Shown piece by piece: positions 1 through 6,238 of a stretch of 10,367 nucleotides of DNA (the first letter of the stretch is position 1; the number at the start of each line of letters is the position of its first letter). The translations under genes and the position numbers were made by a program. Below the pieces are notes generated by a model. The model did no database searches, had not been told where the DNA came from, and saw only the letters and a list, made by a program, of their open reading frames with translations. This DNA comes from an uncultured Polaribacter sp. (GTDB lineage Bacteria > Bacteroidota > Bacteroidia > Flavobacteriales > Flavobacteriaceae): the NCBI GenBank assembly GCA_913050305.1, contig CAJXAS010000048.1, forward strand, positions 1-10,367, written 5' to 3'.

Positions 1-619
1 CTATAAAATCTCCCATATATTTTTTCTCAAAAAGATTTAATAACGTCGATTTTTGCCCTGTTGTGTAATTTTTACCTGCAGCTTGCCAATACAAATGATT
101 ATATGCATTTTTTAAAGAGGAATTACGATCAATAGAATCTCTATAACGCACATCTATTAAATTAATAAGTTCTGTAGAAGCGAATTCGATTTTACGATAT
201 TGTGCAGACTGAAATCCGCTTGCAGGAGTTAATGTATTTCTAAATTTTAAATATTGTTCTTTTTCCATGCCATCAGCCATGACAGAAAAGGAAGTAGACA
301 GCATATCAAAGTATCTGCTAATTCTATTTAAATGCATTGTAAATTTATCTGCAGAAACTTCTGTGGTTTTAGCAACTTGATCAATTTCCCATAAAATCAT
401 TTTAAACAACAACTCATTCACTTGATGGTACATGATAAAAACCATTTCGTCTGGCTGTGTAGTTCTTGGTGTTTGTAAACCTAAAAGTGCATCTGTGTGA
501 ATATAATCCCAATAGGTAGTTGGGGTACTCCACAAAAGGCCCTCTAACATTACATCTACAGGGACACCTAGTTTGTCATATTTTTCCTCTATTGCTTTTA
601 GTATTTCTTCTCTTTCCAT
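1..619 (-). CDS. kynA: Tryptophan 2,3-dioxygenase, C-terminal part outside the window
   Basis: Heme enzyme of the cytosol that opens the indole ring of L-tryptophan with O2 to give N-formylkynurenine, the first step of the kynurenine route. 206 residues are visible, with no stop before the left edge; the family is usually about 280-310 residues, so roughly a third is missing, including the region expected to hold the proximal heme histidine. Seen here are the family's N-terminal helix with YHQVNEL (residues 64-70; His65 matches the substrate-side histidine of characterised enzymes by motif) and SGFQSAQYR (134-142), whose Arg142 matches the substrate carboxylate-binding arginine. The ATG at 617-619 is the first in-frame start; an upstream ATG at 639-641 is out of frame. 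It is the last gene of a same-strand cluster with hmgA and hpd. Family call is firm; the exact substrate is inferred from the family. Confidence 0.93.
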   Translation of the reverse strand, partial: MEREEILKAIEEKYDKLGVPVDVMLEGLLWSTPTTYWDYIHTDALLGLQTPRTTQPDEMVFIMYHQVNELLFKMILWEIDQVAKTTEVSADKFTMHLNRISRYFDMLSTSFSVMADGMEKEQYLKFRNTLTPASGFQSAQYRKIEFASTELINLIDVRYRDSIDRNSSLKNAYNHLYWQAAGKNYTTGQKSTLLNLFEKKYMGDFI

Positions 620-678
620 TTTTATTTAAAGTTGAACTCATAACAAATAACCAATACTATTTTTTTAAAAAAATCAGG

Positions 679-816
679 CTATTTCCTATAATGAGCTGTT
701 AAATATATAAGTATAGAAAAAAGTATTAAAATTGAGCACACTATTATTTTAAGTGTCTGATTTCCGTTTGTTAATTTTTTAAATAACCGGATAAATACTT
801 TTAATGGTTTATTCAT
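679..816 (-). CDS. Possible 45-residue single-pass membrane protein
   Basis: A short ORF fills much of the otherwise empty gap between hpd and the tryptophan dioxygenase gene, on the same strand. It begins MNKPLKVFIRLFKKLTNG, a basic amphipathic-looking stretch with five Lys and one Arg, and continues with a hydrophobic run at about residues 24-40 (IIVCSILILFSILIYLT), ending in AHYRK and a TAG stop. This is the layout of a one-helix membrane protein with a positive, probably cytoplasmic, N-terminus. No clear Shine-Dalgarno sequence is visible, but the neighbours also start from A-rich leaders without one. I do not recognise a family. A perfect A/T palindrome (659-674) lies just after it. In AT-rich DNA a chance ORF of this size is quite possible; what favours it is the charge-then-hydrophobic pattern and its position in the gap. 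Confidence 0.4.
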   Translation of the reverse strand: MNKPLKVFIRLFKKLTNGNQTLKIIVCSILILFSILIYLTAHYRK

Positions 817-906
817 TTTTATATATCAAAAGGAAAGTGAAATAATTTTTCCCTACTCTTTTGTATTAAAAATAAGATGCTATCTTTTTCAGGAAATAAA
901 AAAAAA

Positions 907-2067
907 CTACAGTGTTCCTCTTTTTGCTTGCTCTCTTTCAATAGATTCAAAAAGTGCTTTAAAGTTTCCTGCCCCAAAACCTCTTGCACCCATTCTTTGA
1001 ATAACTTCAAAAAACAACGTTGGTCTATCTTCTATTGGTTTTGTGAAAATTTGTAATAAATAACCTTCTTCATCTGCATCGATCATAATACCTAAAGCCA
1101 TTAACTTTTCTATATCTTCCCTTAATTCGTGGCTAAACTCTTGTAATCTACCAGGAACTGATTTATAATATGCTGCTGGTGGGGTAGATAAAAATTCTAC
1201 TCCATTCGCTTTTAATTGAGAAACTGTTTTTATAATATCATCTGTTGCAACTGCTATATGTTGCACCCCTGCACCTTCATAAAAGTCTAAATATTCTTCA
1301 ATTTGAGAACGTTTTGCAGCTTTTGCAGGCTCGTTTATTGGAAATTTGATTCTACCATTTCCATTAGACATTACTTTACTCATTAAAGCTGAATACTCTG
1401 TGTGAATTTGCTTGTCATCAAAAGATAAAAAGTTTTCAAACCCCATAACATCTTCATACCATTTTACCCAAACATCCATTTGATTCCAACCTACATTACC
1501 AACCATATGGTCTATGTATTTTAAACCTGCACTCGGCGGATTGTAAGCAGATTCCCATTTTTGAAAACCTGGCAAAAAGGCTCCTTTATAATTTTTACGC
1601 TCCACAAACATGTGCACTGTTTCTCCATATGTATAAATTCCAGCTCTTACCACTTCTCCATATTCGTCTGATTCAACGGTTGGTTTCATATAGGATTTAG
1701 CACCTCTAGAAGTGGTTTCCTCGTATGCCTTTCTTGCGTCTTCCACCCAAAGTGCTATCACTTTTACACCATCGCCGTGCTTTACAATATGTTCGTTTAT
1801 TATAGATTTACTATTTAATGGAGTTGTAAGTACCAACTTGATTTTGTCTTGTGTTAATACATAACTCACAGAATCTTTAGAACCCGTTTCTAATCCTCGA
1901 TATGCATAAGATTGAAAACCGAATGCTGTTTTATAGAAATGTGCTGCTTGTTTTGCATTACCTACATAAAACTCTACATAATCTGTTCCTAACAATGGAA
2001 GGAAATCTTGTGCACCTTCAAATATTTTTTCTAAACCGTAGTTTACTGATTTTATTTCTTTTGCCAT
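907..2067 (-). CDS. hpd: 4-hydroxyphenylpyruvate dioxygenase
   Basis: Non-heme Fe(II) enzyme of tyrosine breakdown that converts 4-hydroxyphenylpyruvate and O2 to homogentisate and CO2. The 386 residues form the usual two vicinal-oxygen-chelate halves. The catalytic C-terminal half carries the 2-His-1-carboxylate iron site: His187 in YIDHMVGN, His270 in GVQHIAVATDD and Glu354 in LFFEVIQR. The C-terminal signature follows, ARGFGAGNFKALFESIE (361-377), whose Phe364 and Phe369 correspond to the aromatic clamp over the substrate. The N-terminal half (about 24-160) has a degenerate, non-metal domain as in the family. Length is normal. ATG at 2065-2067 is chosen because family proteins begin a few residues before the same LGTDYVEFYVGN block. 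It lies 148 bases downstream of hmgA, whose product uses its product, so the two encode consecutive steps. I see no separate promoter in the gap. Confidence 0.97.
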   Translation of the reverse strand: MAKEIKSVNYGLEKIFEGAQDFLPLLGTDYVEFYVGNAKQAAHFYKTAFGFQSYAYRGLETGSKDSVSYVLTQDKIKLVLTTPLNSKSIINEHIVKHGDGVKVIALWVEDARKAYEETTSRGAKSYMKPTVESDEYGEVVRAGIYTYGETVHMFVERKNYKGAFLPGFQKWESAYNPPSAGLKYIDHMVGNVGWNQMDVWVKWYEDVMGFENFLSFDDKQIHTEYSALMSKVMSNGNGRIKFPINEPAKAAKRSQIEEYLDFYEGAGVQHIAVATDDIIKTVSQLKANGVEFLSTPPAAYYKSVPGRLQEFSHELREDIEKLMALGIMIDADEEGYLLQIFTKPIEDRPTLFFEVIQRMGARGFGAGNFKALFESIEREQAKRGTL

Positions 2068-2112
2068 CTTTAGATGATTTTTATTTTTTTAATATTGTTA
2101 TTAAGTACGTTT

Positions 2113-2203
2113 AGCCCTGATTGCAGCCGTTCGAATAGCTGTCGATATTCTTAACCTTTTTCTTTTTCAAAAAAAGATATCGTGGAAAGCAGGAAATAGC
2201 TTC
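2113..2203. repeat. Intergenic structured element between hmgA and hpd
   Basis: The gap between hmgA and hpd holds a block bounded by AGCCCTGATTGCAGCC (2113-2128) and AAAGCAGGAAATAGCT (2187-2202). The ends can pair (AGC with GCT, CCTG with CAGG, with an unpaired AAATA on one side). Nested inside are CGATAT (2143-2148) with ATATCG (2177-2182), and CTTTTT (2156-2161) with AAAAAG (2171-2176). From memory, blocks with AGCCC-GAT at one end and GCAGGAAATAGCT at the other recur between genes in many Flavobacteriaceae, with a variable middle; I cannot verify this here. It could be a dispersed palindromic repeat, an RNA 3'-end processing or termination element, or a structured leader of hpd. Confidence 0.5.
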
Positions 2204-2215
2204 TTAATAATTATT

Positions 2216-3373
2216 TTACTCTAACCAAGATTTATAATATTCCTCATCAGCAATTTTCATAGCTTCTTCTGTAACCTGCAAGGGTTTAAAAGTGTCTACC
2301 ATCACAGCCAATTCTTCAGTTTTCGTTTTTCCAATACTTTTTTCTGCAGTTCCGGGGTGCGGTCCATGCGGAATTCCTGATGGGTGCAAGGAGATATGCC
2401 CTTGATCGATATCATTTCTACTCATAAAATCCCCATCTACATAATATAAAACCTCATCTGAATCGATGTTACTATGACTGTATGGCGCAGGAATTGAATC
2501 TGGATGATAATCATACATACGTGGCACGAAACTGCAAATTACAAACGCATTGGTTTCAAAGGTTTGATGCACTGGTGGCGGTTGATGAATTCTGCCCGTT
2601 ATTGGCTCAAAATCATGAATTGAAAATGCATACGGATAATTATAACCGTCATAGCCAACTACATCAAAAGGATGCGAAGCGTAGGTCATCTCTGTTATTT
2701 CGCCTTGTTTTTTTACTTTGATTAAGAAATCTCCTAATTCATAATTTGTTTCTAATTCATAAGGTCTTCGGATATCTCGCTCGCAAAAAGGAGAATGCTC
2801 TAGTAGTTGTCCGAAATAATTTCTATATCGTTTTGGCGTGTAGACTGGCGAATAGGACTCTACAATAAAAAGTCTATTATTCTCGTCATCAAAATCTAGT
2901 TTATAAATAATGCCGCGCGGAATTACTAGATAATCTCCATATTTAAAATCGATATTTCCAAGATGTGTTCTTAATTTCCCACTTCCTTTGTGAATAAAAA
3001 TAACCTCATCTGCATCTGTGTTTTTATAGAAATAATCTGTAGTAGATTTTTTTGGCGCCGATAAAATGATATTACAATCTGAATTTGTTAAAACAATTTT
3101 TCTGCTTTCTAGATAATCGTCTTCTGGCGGCACTTGAAATCCGCGAAACCTATAAGATTGAATGTTATTGGCTTTTGCAATTATTGGTTTTACAGAATAT
3201 TGTTTTCCAATTTTCTTAACCATTGTTGGTCTATATTCGTGATATGAATTGGTAGACATTCCGTCGAAACCAATAGTACCAAAAAGTTGTTCGTAATATA
3301 AACTCCCGTCTTTTTTACGAAATTGTGTGTGTCTTTTGGGTGGAATTTCCCCTAATTTGTGATAAAAAGGCAT
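2216..3373 (-). CDS. hmgA: Homogentisate 1,2-dioxygenase
   Basis: Non-heme Fe(II) cupin-fold enzyme that cleaves homogentisate to maleylacetoacetate, the step after Hpd in tyrosine and phenylalanine breakdown. At 385 residues it belongs to the shorter bacterial form (the human enzyme is about 445). Iron ligands can be placed by motif: His300 in PYSH, Glu307 in SDEVLYYVDG (the Glu followed by six residues and Gly, as in the human enzyme) and His336 in GIPHGPHPG. The region GNIDFKYGDYLVIPRG (139-154) is the preceding cupin strand pair. One residue is inserted between His300 and Glu307 relative to the human spacing of six, and is compensated further on, so Asp306 is an alternative ligand. ATG at 3371-3373 gives the usual MPFYHKLGEIPPKRHTQFR start. 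It heads the catabolic cluster, with a promoter-like box and a repeated site in its leader. Confidence 0.96.
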   Translation of the reverse strand: MPFYHKLGEIPPKRHTQFRKKDGSLYYEQLFGTIGFDGMSTNSYHEYRPTMVKKIGKQYSVKPIIAKANNIQSYRFRGFQVPPEDDYLESRKIVLTNSDCNIILSAPKKSTTDYFYKNTDADEVIFIHKGSGKLRTHLGNIDFKYGDYLVIPRGIIYKLDFDDENNRLFIVESYSPVYTPKRYRNYFGQLLEHSPFCERDIRRPYELETNYELGDFLIKVKKQGEITEMTYASHPFDVVGYDGYNYPYAFSIHDFEPITGRIHQPPPVHQTFETNAFVICSFVPRMYDYHPDSIPAPYSHSNIDSDEVLYYVDGDFMSRNDIDQGHISLHPSGIPHGPHPGTAEKSIGKTKTEELAVMVDTFKPLQVTEEAMKIADEEYYKSWLE

Positions 3374-3383
3374 GTTTTTCTAT

Positions 3384-3433
3384 TAAATGATTAAATAAAT
3401 AAATGATTAAAAATTCATATATTTAATCATTCA
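3384..3433. promoter_or_regulatory. Array of three TTTAATCATTTA-type sites in the hmgA leader
   Basis: TAAATGATTAAA occurs as a perfect 12-base direct repeat at 3384-3395 and 3400-3411 (period 16). An inverted copy, TTTAATCATTCA (11 of 12 matching), lies at 3422-3433. The second and third copies form a 10-base-arm perfect inverted repeat (3402-3411 with 3422-3431) around a 10-base spacer. The array lies 11 to 60 bases before the hmgA start codon and about 75-125 bases downstream of the promoter-like box. Such spacing suits an operator for a repressor of tyrosine catabolism, or a leader hairpin. A/T richness lowers the weight of each match, but three long copies in 50 bases is more than background suggests. 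Confidence 0.4.
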
Positions 3434-3506
3434 GGATTGCGCTTCATTAAAAACTTTAAGTGTGATAATAAATCTAAATACATCTCAATCGATTTCGTTA
3501 ATATAA

Positions 3507-3514
3507 CAAAGGTA
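3507..3514 (-). promoter_or_regulatory. Bacteroidota -7 box upstream of hmgA
   Basis: On the minus strand this reads TACCTTTG, an exact match to the Bacteroidota TAnnTTTG -7 element. It faces hmgA and would give a leader of roughly 125 bases. No TTG is seen at the expected -33 distance, so the call rests on the -7 box and on its position at the head of the catabolic cluster. It lies in the 174-base gap after the reductase gene, which has no obvious terminator. Confidence 0.45.
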
Positions 3515-3547
3515 AGAAAAGTCTAAAGAAGATTAAGTTTATAAAAA

Positions 3548-4603
3548 TTATTCAATCTTTTTAACAACTGCTTTTGGAGCCTCTTTTCTAGTGCCATCAA
3601 AACCATCTACACCTCCAACAGTTGTATACTTCATAACATACTTTTTATTAGGAAAAATACGTTTGTAAGCACTCTGACACATTAATGTTGCCTCATGAAA
3701 ACCGCAAAGAATTAATTTTAATTTACCAGGATAGGTGTTTACATCTCCAATAGCATAAATTCCGGGTATGTTAGTTTGATAGTCTAAAGCATTGTTTACT
3801 TTAATGGCATTTTTCTCGATTTCTAGTCCCCAATCTCCAATAGGTCCTAGTTTTGGAGACAATCCAAAAAGCGGAATAAAATGATCTGTCTCAATCGTGA
3901 ATTCTTCTCCTCCGTTTTGAATTACAGAAACACCTGTTACTTTATCTGCACCCACAATGCCTTTTACTTCCGCCGGTGTAATCATGATGATTTTTCCAGC
4001 ATCCTTTAATTCTTGTACTTTGTCTACAGAGTCTAAAGCACCTCTAAATTCGTTTCTTCTATGAATTAAAGTTACAGAGGAAGCTACATCTGTTAAGAAT
4101 ATTGCCCAATCTAAAGCAGAGTCTCCACCACCAGAAATCACCACTTTTTTATCTCTGTAAAACTCTGGATCTCTAATAATGTATTCAACTCCTTTATCTT
4201 CAAAATCTGAAATATTAGGAATCGGTGGTTTTCTTGGTTCGAAAGAACCCAACCCACCAGCGATAGCAACAACTTTTGCATGATGTTTTGTACCTTTATT
4301 TGTAGTAACAACAAAGGTTTCATCTTCTTGTTTTTCTATCGTTTCTGCACGTTCTCCTAAAGTAAAACCAGGTTCAAATTGTTTAATTTGCTCTAGCAAC
4401 TTATCTGTTAAGTCTCCTGCTAAAATCTCTGGATATGCAGGAATATCATAAATAGGTTTTTTAGGATAAATTTCTGAACATTGACCACCAGCTTGTGGCA
4501 ATGCATCTATTAAATGACAACGTAATTTTAATAATCCTGCTTCAAAAACGGTAAACAAACCTGTAGGCCCTGCACCAATAATTAAGATATCTGTTGTAAT
4601 CAT
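3548..4603 (-). CDS. Thioredoxin-reductase-like ferredoxin-NADP(+) reductase
   Basis: Soluble FAD enzyme expected to move electrons between NADPH and ferredoxin or flavodoxin. The 351 residues show an N-terminal FAD site, IIGAGPTGL (8-16), a central NADPH site, ISGGGDSALDWA (156-167), followed by HRRNEFRG (181-188), a pattern suited to the NADPH 2'-phosphate, and the second FAD motif YAIGDVNTYPGKLKLI (283-298). The CxxC redox pair of true thioredoxin reductases is absent. That, with the long C-terminal tail (KYTTVGGVDGFDG), matches the YumC/Chlorobium type of ferredoxin-NADP reductase, which is about 330-360 residues. ATG at 4601-4603. It is read in the same direction as the mrp-nfu pair but is separated from it by a terminator and a 64-base palindrome. 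An iron-sulfur link by proximity is only an inference. A generic NAD(P)/FAD oxidoreductase is the fallback name. Confidence 0.85.
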   Translation of the reverse strand: MITTDILIIGAGPTGLFTVFEAGLLKLRCHLIDALPQAGGQCSEIYPKKPIYDIPAYPEILAGDLTDKLLEQIKQFEPGFTLGERAETIEKQEDETFVVTTNKGTKHHAKVVAIAGGLGSFEPRKPPIPNISDFEDKGVEYIIRDPEFYRDKKVVISGGGDSALDWAIFLTDVASSVTLIHRRNEFRGALDSVDKVQELKDAGKIIMITPAEVKGIVGADKVTGVSVIQNGGEEFTIETDHFIPLFGLSPKLGPIGDWGLEIEKNAIKVNNALDYQTNIPGIYAIGDVNTYPGKLKLILCGFHEATLMCQSAYKRIFPNKKYVMKYTTVGGVDGFDGTRKEAPKAVVKKIE

Positions 4604-4616
4604 TTTCTTTATTTTT

Positions 4617-4680
4617 CGTTAGTACGAGGAACGAAGTAGGCTCTTTCTTTCATGAGATTACTTCGTTCCTCGCAATGACG
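4617..4680. repeat. 64-base imperfect palindrome (CATTGCGAGGAACGAAG type)
   Basis: CGAGGAACGAAGTA (4625-4638) is exactly complementary to TACTTCGTTCCTCG (4659-4672). Pairing continues outward with mismatches (4617-4624 against 4673-4680) and inward through CTC/GAG (4641-4643 with 4654-4656) to a short pyrimidine-rich loop. The right half reads, on the minus strand, CGTCATTGCGAGGAACGAAG, a phrase I remember as a common dispersed intergenic repeat in Bacteroidota; copy number cannot be seen here. It sits 13 bases before the reductase start codon and 14 bases after the terminator T-tract, so it occupies nearly the whole upstream region of that gene. The left arm has drifted more than the right. 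Confidence 0.8.
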
Positions 4681-4694
4681 TATTTTATCATTTT

Positions 4695-4724
4695 AAAAAA
4701 AATCTAATTTTAAAATCAGATTTT
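4695..4724 (-). terminator. Factor-independent terminator after nfu
   Basis: Read on the minus strand, AAAATCT (4724-4718) pairs with AGATTTT (4705-4699), flanking a G-T wobble and the self-complementary ATTTTAAAAT that closes the hairpin. An uninterrupted run of eight T (4702-4695) is shared with and continues beyond the 3' arm. The hairpin begins inside the TAA stop of nfu. The stem is poor in G+C but long, and the T-tract is strong, so this should end the mrp-nfu transcript. Confidence 0.7.
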
Positions 4725-4959
4725 AAGCTACATTTATTACCTCTACTATTTGTGGTGCATACTTTTTAATAGTTGCTTCCACACCGTTTTTTAACGTCAT
4801 TTGATTTACAGAACAACCAATACACGCGCCTTCTAATTGTACTTTTACAATTTCATCTTCTATTGATAAAAGCTTAATATTCCCACCATCACTCATTAAA
4901 AACGGGCGAATTTCTTCTAACGCTTTTTCTACATTGTCTAAGGTTTCTTGTGCTGTCAT
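4723..4959 (-). CDS. NFU-type iron-sulfur scaffold/carrier protein (NifU C-terminal domain)
   Basis: Small cytosolic protein that holds a labile [4Fe-4S] cluster between two monomers and hands it to client enzymes. It is a stand-alone NFU domain of 78 residues with the hallmark pair Cys46 and Cys49 in GACIGCSVNQMTLKNGVE, preceded by the conserved VEKALEEIRPFLMSDGGNIKL block (10-30, with the SDGGN turn). No A-type scaffold or other domain is attached. Its ATG at 4957-4959 lies 3 bases after the mrp stop, so the two are almost certainly co-transcribed and probably act together in cluster delivery. A terminator starts within its stop codon. Confidence 0.93.
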   Translation of the reverse strand: MTAQETLDNVEKALEEIRPFLMSDGGNIKLLSIEDEIVKVQLEGACIGCSVNQMTLKNGVEATIKKYAPQIVEVINVA

Positions 4960-4962
4960 AAT

Positions 4963-6102
4963 TTATTTTTTTACAGAACTACACCCACTCATTGTTGTAA
5001 TTCTAACAATTTCTGTTGGAGGTAAATTTTGGTTTCTTTTTAATAACTCTGCTACCATCTCTTTTGTAATCTCATTAAAAGATTTTTCTAAAACAGTACC
5101 ATTTTGCATTGCTACAGGGCGTCCAACATCTCCAGACTCTCGAATACTCTGCACTAAGGGAATTTCACCTAAAAACTTTGTTTTTATATCTTCTGCTAGA
5201 TTCTTTGCGCCGTCTTTCCCAAAAATATAATATTTATTATCCGGTAACTCCTCTGGTGTAAAATACGCCATGTTTTCTATGATACCTAGAACAGGAACGT
5301 TAATGTTTTCTTGTTGAAACATAGCAACTCCTTTTTTAGCATCTGCCAATGCAATATTTTGAGGTGTACTTACTATCACTGCGCCACTAATAGGTAGTGC
5401 TTGCACAATAGATAAGTGCACATCTCCTGTTCCTGGAGGTAAATCAATTAATAAAAAATCTAATTCTCCCCAGTCTGCATCAAAAATTAATTGATTTAAA
5501 GCCTTTGAAGCCATTGGCCCTCGCCAAATTACTGCTTGACCTGGATCTGTGAAAAACCCTAAAGATAATAATTTCACACCATAACTCTCTACAGGTTTCA
5601 TTTTAGAACGACCTTCTATATTTACAGAAAGTGGTTTTGCTTTCTCAACATCAAACATAATATGTTGTGATGGACCGTAAACGTCTGCATCTAAAACACC
5701 TACATTAAAACCCATTTTCGCTAAAGAAATTGCAGTATTTGCTGTAATAGTGGATTTACCAACACCCCCTTTACCAGAGGCAATTGCAATGATATTTTTT
5801 ATATTTGGAATTTCTTTACCACGAATTTTATTTGGGTTTTCTTTAACTGCAGGCTTTTCTACTTTTAAATTAATTTTCACCTGAATAGCATCTGAAACAT
5901 TGGCTTTAATTACTTTCGTAATCTCAGCTTCAGTTTTCTTTTTTGCTTGCAAAGTAGGGTTACTAATGATAACATCTACTTCTACCTCGTTACCAAAAAC
6001 AACGATATTTGTTATATTTTTATTTTCCACCAAACTTTTCCCTTCGCCAGGAGCAGTAATAGTATCTAATGCTTTGTATATGTCTTCTTTTTTAAAACTC
6101 AC
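4963..6102 (-). CDS. mrp: Mrp/ApbC-family iron-sulfur cluster carrier ATPase
   Basis: Cytosolic P-loop ATPase of the Mrp/NBP35 group that binds an Fe-S cluster and transfers it to apo-proteins. The 379 residues comprise an N-terminal MIP18/DUF59-like domain (about 4-80), a linker, and the ATPase domain. This has the deviant Walker A GKGGVGKST (110-118), LDADVYGPS (137-145), the switch/Walker B LLIDLPPGTGD (217-227) and ENMAYF (276-281). The CPxC motif that normally follows ENMxYF is absent: the only cysteine in the protein is Cys374 in the C-terminal tail TMSGCSSVKK. The start is GTG (6100-6102): an in-frame TAA lies two codons upstream, and no in-frame ATG occurs before residue 130. A TACCTTTG promoter box lies about 27 bases upstream. 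It is followed 3 bases later by nfu. Confidence 0.95.
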   Translation of the reverse strand: MSFKKEDIYKALDTITAPGEGKSLVENKNITNIVVFGNEVEVDVIISNPTLQAKKKTEAEITKVIKANVSDAIQVKINLKVEKPAVKENPNKIRGKEIPNIKNIIAIASGKGGVGKSTITANTAISLAKMGFNVGVLDADVYGPSQHIMFDVEKAKPLSVNIEGRSKMKPVESYGVKLLSLGFFTDPGQAVIWRGPMASKALNQLIFDADWGELDFLLIDLPPGTGDVHLSIVQALPISGAVIVSTPQNIALADAKKGVAMFQQENINVPVLGIIENMAYFTPEELPDNKYYIFGKDGAKNLAEDIKTKFLGEIPLVQSIRESGDVGRPVAMQNGTVLEKSFNEITKEMVAELLKRNQNLPPTEIVRITTMSGCSSVKK

Positions 6103-6128
6103 GTCTTATTTTTATTTAATCTTAATTG

Positions 6129-6136
6129 CAAAGGTA
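6129..6136 (-). promoter_or_regulatory. Bacteroidota -7 box for the mrp-nfu operon
   Basis: The minus strand reads TACCTTTGCA, an exact TAnnTTTG box with the frequent C after it. It ends 26 bases before the GTG start of mrp, so the leader would be only about 20 bases. No TTG stands at the expected -33 distance; the upstream stretch is A/T-rich (CTTTATTTTTTAAAGAG). Position and exact match support it. Confidence 0.6.
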
Positions 6137-6186
6137 CGGCTTACTCTTTAAAAAATAAAGCTTGTAGATTGCGATTATTTATGATT

Positions 6187-6202
6187 TAATAGAGGTCTAT
6201 TA
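6187..6202. repeat. Short dyad between the mrp promoter and the ATL gene
   Basis: TAATAGA and TCTATTA form a perfect 7-base inverted repeat around GG (6187-6202). It lies about 50 bases upstream of the mrp -7 box and 36 bases after the alkyltransferase-like gene. With a two-base spacer it looks more like a protein-binding dyad than a terminator, and no T-tract follows on the minus strand. The rest of the 136-base gap shows nothing else I can name. Confidence 0.3.
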
Positions 6203-6238
6203 TAGGCGCTATTTTTACCAATCTCTCAAGTATAAAGA

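Noticed and set aside
659..674. Perfect palindrome of seven T and seven A flanked by A and T
   Set aside because: It has no loop and no T-run on the 3' side of the minus strand, so it is not a terminator; simple A/T tracts like this are expected in this genome.
819..1010. 63-residue minus-strand ORF overlapping the 3' end of hpd
   Set aside because: It is a shifted-frame reading of the conserved hpd C-terminus with a lysine-rich tail; nothing suggests it is translated.
4934..5230. 98-residue plus-strand ORF opposite mrp
   Set aside because: It is fully antisense to the conserved Mrp coding sequence, with a hydrophobic and serine-rich composition typical of an antisense shadow.
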